Assembly (NCBI GenBank): GCA_017625835.1
Contig: JAGAKF010000012.1
Coordinates: forward strand, 1-37,677
Reading direction: 5' to 3'
From: Clostridia bacterium
GTDB taxonomy: Bacteria; Bacillota; Clostridia; Oscillospirales; Acutalibacteraceae
DNA length: 37,677 nucleotides
The notes under the pieces are model-generated. The model had not been told where the DNA came from. It saw only the letters and a program-made list of their open reading frames with translations, and did not search any database. Position 1 is the first letter of the stretch; every line of letters starts with the position of its first letter. Made by a program: the position numbers and the translations under genes. Positions 24,594 through 32,029 of this stretch are shown piece after piece.

Positions 24594-26075
24594 TTATTCC
24601 ACAGAAGCAATCAGGTTTTCCATAGCTTCAAGTATTGCACCTGCTGCCTTTGGTCCGAGCGAGTTTGTCTCTTCGTAGTGTCTTCTGCCGTTTTCATCAT
24701 CGGTATTGTTGAAGTAAGGCAACCATTCGTGAAGAAGAAAATCGTTTTCGGGAATGATGTATCCGATTTCGTCATTACAAAGACCGATAACCAAATTATG
24801 CTCGCAACGAGCCATTTCGGAAAGTGCGGTATAATCCGCCTCTGTCTTATTTGCAGAATCTTCCGCAGGCAGGAAATTACCGCTTTCAAGCTCAGGTGAA
24901 AGCTCACCGGGAATCATATAAACACCAATCTGCCTAGTACCGAGTTCCATATATGAAACTTCGGTAATGATGGATATGTTTTTGTCTTTATCCTTGGAAA
25001 TATCGTTGTTAAGAACACCGAGAATTCTGACAAGCAACAATGCTGTATTATCGCATTTTATTTCAATTGCTTTGGTTTTAATATTAATCGCAGGAGCAAT
25101 AACAGTCTCATTGTCTATGCTCATAACAACTTCGCCGACATCCTTGCCGAATTCCTTGACATATTCAAGACCGAGCTCAAAGTTGCGCAGAACATCATCA
25201 AGCTTTTCACAGGTGATAAGCCCACCGATTGCCCCGTTTATGAAGACGACATTTGCACCGTCTGTCTGCTCAACGATTTCCTTTTCCATGTATGCGGGGA
25301 AATCTGCACTGACAACGGTTGTTCTTGCTCCGAGACATTCGGCATGGCAAGCAAAATTCACTATATAAGTGTCATTGCTGCCGTCCGCAGGATCAAATCG
25401 GAGTCTTGTAATTGTAGCGTCATAGTCAATGGGGGTTCTTGTATCTGTCAGAAGGCCTTCGCTCTCCGCTGTGCCCAGGTAGAGCTTTCCGTCTTTTCTT
25501 GCCTCGTATGCGGAAATAATTGCATCGGCTGTTCGGACTTTGAGCTCATTCATAAAGTCCTCATTTTTACCGTCAGAGAGGAAGTTTTTGCCCCAGAGAC
25601 CCTGAGTATCAATCGCAGAATGAGTATGCGTTGCACAGATGTTAATTGATTTAAGGTTCGGAATTTTTCCACTTTCGATTACAATTTTTCGGATATCATT
25701 GATATCCTTACGGCTGATTCCGACGCAGTCGATAGCACAGATAACAACTCCGCCTCTGCCGGAATTATCATCAAGATAAACTGCTTTTGCATACATATCA
25801 TCAAGCACGGACTGTGCAGGGTTGTTTGTATTGTAGCCCGCGATATAATACTTTTCTTCCGTTATGTCATCGGGAGTAAGCACTTCTTTTGCAAAGCCGA
25901 CTGTCCATTTCTTTCCGCTGTAAGAAAAGGTTTCGTCACCTGTGAGCATATATTCCGATGTTTCATCGATGCTTGTATATGTTGAATTAGGAACAAAGAA
26001 AAGTATAAGCGAAAGTAAACCTGATATTATTCTTCTTACCAGGTTCGGAAGGCGTAAAAATCGAAGTATTTTCAT
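24594..26075 (-). CDS. Neutral/alkaline ceramidase-like protein, membrane-anchored (second copy)
   Basis: 493-residue protein related to the N-terminal domain of neutral ceramidases. An N-terminal hydrophobic segment (about residues 14-30, after RFLRLPNLVRR) should anchor or export it. Core: VGFAKEVLTPDDI, AVYLDDNSGRGGVVICAIDCVG, and the metal-ligand motif CATHTHSAIDTQGLWG. Where true ceramidases have an N-x-G-D-x-S nucleophile region, this protein has FINGAIGGLI, so hydrolysis of ceramide is doubtful. It starts 6 nt after the stop of its paralogue, with GGGGGT as the ribosome binding site inside that gene's end. Likely a metal-dependent hydrolase at the outer face; substrate unknown. Confidence 0.8.
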   Translation of the reverse strand: MKILRFLRLPNLVRRIISGLLSLILFFVPNSTYTSIDETSEYMLTGDETFSYSGKKWTVGFAKEVLTPDDITEEKYYIAGYNTNNPAQSVLDDMYAKAVYLDDNSGRGGVVICAIDCVGISRKDINDIRKIVIESGKIPNLKSINICATHTHSAIDTQGLWGKNFLSDGKNEDFMNELKVRTADAIISAYEARKDGKLYLGTAESEGLLTDTRTPIDYDATITRLRFDPADGSNDTYIVNFACHAECLGARTTVVSADFPAYMEKEIVEQTDGANVVFINGAIGGLITCEKLDDVLRNFELGLEYVKEFGKDVGEVVMSIDNETVIAPAINIKTKAIEIKCDNTALLLVRILGVLNNDISKDKDKNISIITEVSYMELGTRQIGVYMIPGELSPELESGNFLPAEDSANKTEADYTALSEMARCEHNLVIGLCNDEIGYIIPENDFLLHEWLPYFNNTDDENGRRHYEETNSLGPKAAGAILEAMENLIASVE

Positions 26076-26081
26076 CCGAAA

Positions 26082-27548
26082 TTACCCCCAGACCTCAAGA
26101 AGTTCAAAGAATGCCTTTGAGAATGCAGTTCCGCTGTTTGAACCCGTTGAAACGGTTTCTTCATAATGACCCTCAGCGCCTGATGAACTGTAATCGTTGT
26201 CGGGTACGATATATCCTACTGCATCGTTGCAAAGACCGAAAACGAGTACCTCGTCGTCTTCGTCAAAGCAGGTTGCAATTCCTTCATACGGATATTCTGT
26301 ACCGTTGAAAGCTTCTTCAGCTGAATAGAAGCCGCCGTAAACAAGCTCGGGAAGAATCTCGCCCGGAGCTTCGATGATCTTTATATTCTTGCCGATTTCA
26401 ACATAACCGACCTCACTTGTGAGATATATCTTGCCGTCTTCCTTGAATGCCTTGACATTACAAAGGTCGGCACTTGCAGCAAGGAGGAATACAAAGTTGT
26501 TTACTTCAAAATCTATCTGCTCATGTCTTACATTGAGAATAGGTTCAACTGCTTCACCGTTTTTTGCAAGGTCAGCAAGAATATCTGCAACAATCTTGCT
26601 GTATTCCTTCATTTTTTCAAATGATGTAAGCTCCTCGGGGATACCATTTTCAACGCCCATGTTATTGTGAATCGCACCGCCGATTGCACCCTGAACGAAG
26701 ATAAAATCAGCGTCTGTGTTTTCTGTTACAGCCTGTTCGATATAATACGGGAAATCACCCGAAAGCTCTGTGTTACTCCAACCGAGATTAATCGGATGAC
26801 CGCCGAAGTTTGTTATGTAAATTTCTTTCTTACCGCTGTCTTTCGGAACAAAACGGAAGAGGTGAATCTTTTCGTCAATTGAATACGGAGCTCTGCCGTC
26901 ATAGAATAATTCAGGACAAGCTTTTGCCGAATAGTAAAGTGTGCCTTCGCTACGGCTGTTGTAAGCTTCTCTGATTGCATCGGCTGTTTTTTCGATTATC
27001 GAATCAATATAGTCCTGATTTCTGCCGCTTTTCGGGATATTGCCCCACAAGCCCTGAGTATCGATTGCACTGTGGTTATGAGTAGAGCCGACGTCAATGC
27101 TGATAAGCTTGCCGTCTCCTGTAATATCACCGAGTTTTTCACGGATTTCCTTTATGTCAGCATTCATAAAGCCGACTCCATCAATCCAGGCAAAAGCCGC
27201 AGCACCTCTGCCTGAGTTATCATCAAGTACAACTGCTCTGACAGCTAATTCATCAACAACACCTGTTGCTTCCTGGGCAGGGAATTTAAGAAAACCGCCG
27301 AGGAAATAGCGTGTTTCGTCTATGTCTTCAGGAGTAAGAACCCTGCGCGCATAACCCGCTGACCAGTATTCTGCACTTGCTTCATCAATAAATTCTGCGT
27401 TGCCCTCAAGAAAATTCTCTTCTATTGCAGCAACAGGCCTTTCGTCATAGCCTAATTTCGTAAGGCTCTGGAACACTGCACCGATAAGCGACGGCAAGCC
27501 TAAAAGGACTGCCAAAATTGCTGAAACCCATCTGATAATTACTGCCAT
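26082..27548 (-). CDS. Neutral/alkaline ceramidase-like protein, membrane-anchored (first copy)
   Basis: 488-residue paralogue of the next gene in the operon. N-terminal anchor or signal (VIIRWVSAILAVLLGLPSL). The core repeats the same motifs: AGYARRVLTPEDID, AVVLDDNSGRGAAAFAWIDG, GSTHNHSAIDTQGLWG with the likely zinc ligands, and FVQGAIGGAIH in place of the ceramidase Ser motif. The C-terminal half has GLCNDAVGYIVPDNDY, also present in its partner (GLCNDEIGYIIPENDF). AAGGAG precedes the ATG. The pair arose by tandem duplication and both copies look intact. Family assignment is by motif reading; the substrate is unknown. Confidence 0.82.
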   Translation of the reverse strand: MAVIIRWVSAILAVLLGLPSLIGAVFQSLTKLGYDERPVAAIEENFLEGNAEFIDEASAEYWSAGYARRVLTPEDIDETRYFLGGFLKFPAQEATGVVDELAVRAVVLDDNSGRGAAAFAWIDGVGFMNADIKEIREKLGDITGDGKLISIDVGSTHNHSAIDTQGLWGNIPKSGRNQDYIDSIIEKTADAIREAYNSRSEGTLYYSAKACPELFYDGRAPYSIDEKIHLFRFVPKDSGKKEIYITNFGGHPINLGWSNTELSGDFPYYIEQAVTENTDADFIFVQGAIGGAIHNNMGVENGIPEELTSFEKMKEYSKIVADILADLAKNGEAVEPILNVRHEQIDFEVNNFVFLLAASADLCNVKAFKEDGKIYLTSEVGYVEIGKNIKIIEAPGEILPELVYGGFYSAEEAFNGTEYPYEGIATCFDEDDEVLVFGLCNDAVGYIVPDNDYSSSGAEGHYEETVSTGSNSGTAFSKAFFELLEVWG

Positions 27549-27573
27549 ACTAACAACTCCTTTTGTTCTGTAT

Positions 27574-27618
27574 GGTTTAATAATACAATATTTTTTTCAT
27601 TTTTACAATTATTAAACC
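27574..27618. repeat. Inverted repeat flanking divergent promoters
   Basis: GGTTTAATAAT (27574-27584) and its exact inverse ATTATTAAACC (27608-27618) are 23 nt apart. They bracket the promoter of the ceramidase-like pair; one arm covers its -10 box and the other touches its -35 box. Confidence 0.75.
27580..27608 (-). promoter_or_regulatory. Promoter of the ceramidase-like pair
   Basis: On the minus strand, TTGTAA (27603-27608), a 17-nt spacer and TATTAT (27580-27585). It is embedded in an 11-nt inverted repeat. Confidence 0.7.
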
Positions 27619-27632
27619 GTAGATATTGCGCC

Positions 27633-27661
27633 TTGATTTTTGTGCGTTTTAATGATACACT
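27633..27661 (+). promoter_or_regulatory. Promoter of the GNAT-serine hydrolase-namZ operon
   Basis: TTGATT (27633-27638), a 17-nt spacer and TACACT (27656-27661). The leader would be very short, with the ribosome binding site within the first few transcribed bases. Confidence 0.65.
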
Positions 27662-27680
27662 CGTATCGGAAGTGATGAAA

Positions 27681-28238
27681 ATGACCATAAGACCGTACAA
27701 AGAAAAAGATAAAGAAAATGTCCGTTTTGTCTGCCTTAACAGTGAGGGTCCCTGCAAAAGTTCAAAGAGGGGAATCAATTTTTCTCTTGCAGTTTACTGT
27801 GATTATTATATCGAAAATGAACCCGAAAACTGCTTCGTTTCAGCCGATGAAAATGATAAGGCGATCGGTTATGTAATATCAACTGAAAATTTTGATAAAT
27901 TCAAAGAGGTTTACTTAAACAGCTACTATCCGCGAATCAAGAAATGGGAATATCGCAGAAGAAAGTCGGCACTAAAAGCGATTGAATCTCAGGAAAAATA
28001 TAAAGAAGATTATCCTGCGCATCTTCACATTGATATACTTCCCGAATATCAGCATATGGGACTAGGCAGAAAGCTTATGGATGCACTTTGTGACAATCTT
28101 CGTAAAAAGGGTGTCAAAGGTGTTATGTTTACTGTATGGCACAAAAATTACAATGCAATAAAGTTTTACGAGAAATACGGTTTCGAGCTTATAGAAACAA
28201 AAGAGACAACACTTGTTTACGGTTTGAAGCTTAAATAA
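27681..28238 (+). CDS. GNAT family N-acetyltransferase
   Basis: 185-residue acetyltransferase. The N-terminus MTIRPYKEKDKENVRFV is a standard GNAT start. Motif A is LHIDILPEYQHMGLGRKLMDAL, with the acetyl-CoA pyrophosphate loop QHMGLG. Motif B is FTVWHKNYNAIKFYEKYGFE. ATG 27681 is chosen because GGAAG lies 8 nt upstream; codons nearer 27633 lie inside the promoter. It heads an operon with an AmiE-like hydrolase and NamZ, so an amino sugar or peptide product of wall turnover is a possible substrate, but this is guesswork from context. Confidence 0.92.
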   Translation: MTIRPYKEKDKENVRFVCLNSEGPCKSSKRGINFSLAVYCDYYIENEPENCFVSADENDKAIGYVISTENFDKFKEVYLNSYYPRIKKWEYRRRKSALKAIESQEKYKEDYPAHLHIDILPEYQHMGLGRKLMDALCDNLRKKGVKGVMFTVWHKNYNAIKFYEKYGFELIETKETTLVYGLKLK

Positions 28239-28250
28239 AGGGCTGTATTT

Positions 28251-29327
28251 ATGTTTGAAGAGGCGTTACAACTAATAAATAATGGTGTGGGAACAGCGTT
28301 TCCGTGTGCTGCGGTTGCTGTCGGTGTCGGACATCAAGTTTTTGTCCGTGAATTTTTCGGACACCGTCAGACAGAACCTGATGTTTTAAACATAACTGAA
28401 GATACACTTTTTGACATTGCATCTTTGTCAAAGCTTGTTTCGACTACGATGATTGCCTTGAAGTTTATTGAAAAGTCTATGCTTTCGCCGAACGATAATA
28501 TAGGCAAATTTCTGGACTACACTGGCAACTTCAGCGACTGTAAAATACATCATCTTATGACTCATACATCGGGTATGCCTGCAGGAATTCCGCTTTTTAG
28601 TATGGACCACAAAAACGGTGACGCATTAAACTCAATTCTTGATGCTGACAGGTGTTGTAAAACGGGCGAAGAGGTAATCTATTCTTGTATGGGATACATT
28701 GTTCTCCAACGCATATTGGAGAATGTAGGTAAAGCTTCGCTTGATAAGCTTGCACAAAAATACGTCTTTGATCCTCTAAGGATGAAAAATGCCTGTTATA
28801 ATCCTGTTGTTATGGAATCGATGCCGATTGCTGCAACCGAGCGCTATCCTCATTCGGGAGAATGGGCAACGGGACACGTGCATGATGAAAATGCATATTT
28901 CCTTGGCGGAGTGTCGGGGAATGCAGGCGTTTTCGCAACTCTGGACGATATGATTTTATTTGCAGGTATGTGTTCTGATAAAGGTGTTGCAAAGAACGGA
29001 GAAACATTTCTTTCAAAAGAAGTGATTGACCTTGCGCTTGAAAACTATACACCCGACAAGCGGGAGTCAAGAGGACTCGGTTTTCAGCTTAAAGGTAATC
29101 AGGAGTTCCCCGGTGGTAAGGGCTTGTCTTCAGGCAGTTACGGTCATACGGGTTTTACGGGAACAAGTATTTATGTTGACCGCGAAACAGGCCTTTGGGG
29201 TGTGCTGCTTACAAATGCAGTACATTACGGAAGAGAAAACCGAAGCGAATATTTTTCTGTTCGCAGAAATTTTTATGATAAGATAATTACAGAATATAAT
29301 CAGTTGCGCAAGGGAGGCAGAATATGA
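28251..29327 (+). CDS. Serine hydrolase, beta-lactamase class C fold (AmiE/YbbE-like)
   Basis: 358-residue penicillin-binding-protein-type hydrolase. The nucleophile motif is S58-L-S-K61 in FDIASLSKLVSTT, followed by HLMTHTSGMPAG. The second motif, usually Y-S-N, reads YSCMGYIVL with Cys in place of Asn. The third motif is GHTGFTG. No signal peptide. In Bacillus the AmiE (YbbE) amidase of this fold lies beside namZ (ybbC) and releases MurNAc from its peptide; here the next gene is namZ with an ATGA overlap. The same amidase role is therefore likely, but an esterase is not excluded. Confidence 0.87.
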   Translation: MFEEALQLINNGVGTAFPCAAVAVGVGHQVFVREFFGHRQTEPDVLNITEDTLFDIASLSKLVSTTMIALKFIEKSMLSPNDNIGKFLDYTGNFSDCKIHHLMTHTSGMPAGIPLFSMDHKNGDALNSILDADRCCKTGEEVIYSCMGYIVLQRILENVGKASLDKLAQKYVFDPLRMKNACYNPVVMESMPIAATERYPHSGEWATGHVHDENAYFLGGVSGNAGVFATLDDMILFAGMCSDKGVAKNGETFLSKEVIDLALENYTPDKRESRGLGFQLKGNQEFPGGKGLSSGSYGHTGFTGTSIYVDRETGLWGVLLTNAVHYGRENRSEYFSVRRNFYDKIITEYNQLRKGGRI

Positions 29328-30448
29328 AAAAAGGAAAACAAAAAGTTCTCTGCGGTGCGGATGTTGTTGCACGTGAGGGATTCCGTTTTCAAGGAAATTG
29401 CGGTCTGATCACAAATCCCACCGGCGTTCTGCGCGACCTTTCTTCAACTGTGGATATGCTCAGGCAAAGATGTAATCTTACTGCACTTTTTGCCCCCGAA
29501 CACGGAGTAAGAGGTGACGTGCAGGCAGGGGAAAATATATCAACTTATAAAGACGCAAAAACAAACCTTCCGGTATACAGTCTGTACGGTGATGATGCAT
29601 CAGAAAGCAAAGCGAAACTTGCTTCGCTTGATACCGTGATTTTTGATATTCAGGATGTGGGAGCAAGGTTTTATACTTATGCTTACACGATGACGGATGC
29701 GATGAAGCTCTGTGCCGAAAACGGTGTTAAGTTTATCGTACTTGATCGTCCTAACCCTTTGGGTGGAATAAAGGCGGAGGGCACTGTTCTCGACAGACGT
29801 TTTTCGTCCTTTGTCGGCAGATTTCCGACTCCTACGCGATGTGCGCTTACCATCGGCGAGTTTGCCCTTATGATGAATGAAACCGAAAATATCGGCTGTG
29901 ACCTCACAGTCATTCCTATGAACGGTTGGAAACGTGATATGTATTACGACGATACGGATCTTGTTTTTATTCAGCCGTCACCCAATATACCTACTGTTGA
30001 TACAGCGTTTGTCTATATCGGTACCTGTATTTTTGAGGACACAAATCTTTCCGAAGGCAGGGGAACAACCAGACCTTTTGAGATGATCGGTGCACCGTGG
30101 CTTAACAGTGGAGCTGTTATTGAAAAAATGGGACATCAGGATGGCGTCATTCTCCGCGAATGTTCATTTACTCCGACTTTTTCAGACTACAAGGACATCT
30201 TTTGTCACGGCATTCAGCTTCATGTTACTGACAGAGAAGCTTTTGAGCCCTTTGCCGTAGGAATAAGATTGCTTGAAGCAATCCGCAAAACTCATTCGGA
30301 ATTTGAAATCGATCCGTCAATAACGAAGCTTATTGGTTCGGACGAGATTTTAAAAGAAGATTTTTATGCCGAAGCATTTATAAACTGTGAAAAACAAAAA
30401 GTTGAAGAATGGCAAAAGCTTTCACGAAAGTGGCAATTATATAAATAA
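29324..30448 (+). CDS. namZ: Exo-beta-N-acetylmuramidase NamZ (DUF1343, GH171)
   Basis: 374-residue DUF1343 protein. Diagnostic segments are LTALFAPEHGVRGDVQAGE, IFDIQDVGARFYTYAYTM, FIVLDRPNPLGG, IPTVDTAFVYIGTCIFE, and NLSEGRGTTRPFEMIGAPW. The family removes non-reducing-end MurNAc from wall fragments. The Bacillus enzyme is exported, but this protein starts MKKGKQKVLCGADVVAR with no signal peptide, so it appears cytoplasmic. It overlaps the serine hydrolase gene by 4 nt, has AGGGAGG upstream, and ends at a strong terminator. It should supply MurNAc to the kinase and etherase encoded at 20.5-22.2 kb. Confidence 0.94.
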   Translation: MKKGKQKVLCGADVVAREGFRFQGNCGLITNPTGVLRDLSSTVDMLRQRCNLTALFAPEHGVRGDVQAGENISTYKDAKTNLPVYSLYGDDASESKAKLASLDTVIFDIQDVGARFYTYAYTMTDAMKLCAENGVKFIVLDRPNPLGGIKAEGTVLDRRFSSFVGRFPTPTRCALTIGEFALMMNETENIGCDLTVIPMNGWKRDMYYDDTDLVFIQPSPNIPTVDTAFVYIGTCIFEDTNLSEGRGTTRPFEMIGAPWLNSGAVIEKMGHQDGVILRECSFTPTFSDYKDIFCHGIQLHVTDREAFEPFAVGIRLLEAIRKTHSEFEIDPSITKLIGSDEILKEDFYAEAFINCEKQKVEEWQKLSRKWQLYK

Positions 30449-30450
30449 AT

Positions 30451-30479
30451 AACCGCCGAGGATTTTCTCCTTGGCGGTT
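30451..30479. terminator. Bidirectional terminator
   Basis: AACCGCCGAGGA pairs with TCCTTGGCGGTT (12 bp with one wobble; 30451-30462 with 30468-30479) between convergent genes. Confidence 0.87.
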
Positions 30480-30484
30480 TGTTG

Positions 30485-31822
30485 TTATATCATCGAAAAA
30501 AGAGTTTTGAAGAATGAAATTGTTGCAGTGAAGAAATTGGCTTTTGAGTCCGTCGTGTTGTCGGTTACCTCAAAAGAATCAATAATTTCGTCTGTATCGG
30601 TGCGATAAGTCGTGCCGACAATCGCATCATCGGTAAATGTAAAAGCCGTGTAGGTTGGAACGCGCACATCAAAGGCGGAAACGGTAAACGATGCAGCTGT
30701 TTCGGGAAGCGGGTCATAGTTGCTGCCGGAAGCTGAGGAGGACTGAACGTATACAGTACCTTCACCGTCTGTGATTTCGCCTGCGTACATAGTGTCTGTG
30801 CGTGAATAAAAGTGGTCGTGTCCGCTAAGGCACAGGTCTATATCGTATAAATCATAGAGCGATGAAAAGAAGAGTCTTTCTTCTGAAAAATCATCGTCAC
30901 TCAATGAGGCTGAATAAGGGTTGTGGTGCATTGTAACAACTCTCCACTTGGTGTCGGGATAAGCCTTTGTTGCTTCGCGCAGAACCTTTGCGGTGTCAAA
31001 CATAAAATTGTTGTTTGAGTTGATTGTAATAAAAAGCACATCACCGTAAGTGTAATAATATCCCGTTCCCGCTTCACTTGGCATAAGCTCGCAAACCTCG
31101 TTCGGGTTGTTAAAAATTTCACCGTAAAGTGTAGAGTCATCATCGTGGTTTCCGATAGTATTAGCGACAGGCAGAGAACGTAATGCTTCGGGAGAAAGGT
31201 AAGCCTTCATCTGAACGAGACTGTCGGGCGACTGGAACTGGTCACCGCCTGAAATTGCAAAAGCGGCATTCGGGTAAGCTGTAAGCATTTTCTCGACCGT
31301 ATAATTCCAACCGCAGGTGTCACGGATAAGTATTTCTTCAAGTGTTTCGTCGCCGGAACGTCCGATCTGTGCATCGGAAACGTAAAGGACGGTGAATTCA
31401 TCTGATGGCTGAACCGTAATCGGCTGCGCTTTGCTCCATACACCGTTTTCGGTGTATGAATAATAATAGGTTTTGCCTTGCTCAAGTCCTGATACGGTAA
31501 CCTTGTTTGAATTGAGATCTTCGATAGCATCAGCAGTAGTCACCTCAAACTCTTCTGCGTCAGACATATCGCTGTTTTCCGAAACCTTGAAATCGGGATC
31601 GCTGTCCGTTGAGCCTGACAGCCATGCAAAACGAAGTTCACCGACTTTGCCGCCCGGAGTAACGGAAATCACCGTGTCATCAGCCTGTATTTGTGACCAT
31701 CTCGGAGTAAACGCCACAAGCACGTCGTCCTTGTACGCAAAGCCCGGCTCGGCAAAAGCCGTTATACTCATAACAAGAGAAAGAACAAGAACAACAGCTA
31801 TTGCTTTGAGTGTTTTCTTCAT
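30485..31822 (-). CDS. Secreted metallophosphoesterase, purple acid phosphatase-like
   Basis: 445-residue exported protein. A clear signal peptide (basic KKTLK, hydrophobic VVLVLSLVMSI, cleavage after AFA) is followed by a fibronectin-like N-terminal domain of purple acid phosphatases. The phosphoesterase domain has YVSDAQIG, SGGDQFQ, TIGNHDDD, MHHNP and LSGHDHFYSRT. A Thr/Ser-rich linker leads to a short amphipathic C-terminal tail (FFTATISFFKTLFSMI), perhaps a membrane or wall targeting signal. The typical iron-ligand Tyr of purple acid phosphatases is not evident, so a bimetal phosphodiesterase or phosphatase is the safer call. It may scavenge phosphate outside the cell. Confidence 0.92.
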   Translation of the reverse strand: MKKTLKAIAVVLVLSLVMSITAFAEPGFAYKDDVLVAFTPRWSQIQADDTVISVTPGGKVGELRFAWLSGSTDSDPDFKVSENSDMSDAEEFEVTTADAIEDLNSNKVTVSGLEQGKTYYYSYTENGVWSKAQPITVQPSDEFTVLYVSDAQIGRSGDETLEEILIRDTCGWNYTVEKMLTAYPNAAFAISGGDQFQSPDSLVQMKAYLSPEALRSLPVANTIGNHDDDSTLYGEIFNNPNEVCELMPSEAGTGYYYTYGDVLFITINSNNNFMFDTAKVLREATKAYPDTKWRVVTMHHNPYSASLSDDDFSEERLFFSSLYDLYDIDLCLSGHDHFYSRTDTMYAGEITDGEGTVYVQSSSASGSNYDPLPETAASFTVSAFDVRVPTYTAFTFTDDAIVGTTYRTDTDEIIDSFEVTDNTTDSKANFFTATISFFKTLFSMI

Positions 31823-31848
31823 ACTGATTCCTCCAATTCTATACCTAT

Positions 31849-31877
31849 AATTTAATACTTAAACAGAATTTTGTCAA
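31849..31877 (-). promoter_or_regulatory. Promoter of the secreted phosphoesterase gene
   Basis: On the minus strand, TTGACA (31872-31877), a 17-nt spacer and TAAATT (31849-31854). The -35 is perfect and the -10 weak, which may mean a need for an activator. The rest of the gap to 32029 holds no gene; an 8-nt inverted pair (AAAAGCAA near 31885, TTGCTTTT near 31961) is visible. Confidence 0.5.
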
Positions 31878-32029
31878 CGGAATAAAAGCAACTCACTTAC
31901 GCAAATCGCTGAAAAAGTTTAGGACAAATCGTCACTTTATAAATCCGGTATTTCATACTGTTGCTTTTGTACATTCAGTTAGATTGATTGTGATTTATTT
32001 TATGATCACTCATTCAATGTGATTGTACA

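Noticed and set aside
31885-31968. Inverted AAAAGCAA / TTGCTTTT as terminal repeats of a small mobile element
   Set aside because: Only 8 nt long, no target duplication seen, and the spacing of about 67 nt gives no stable fold.
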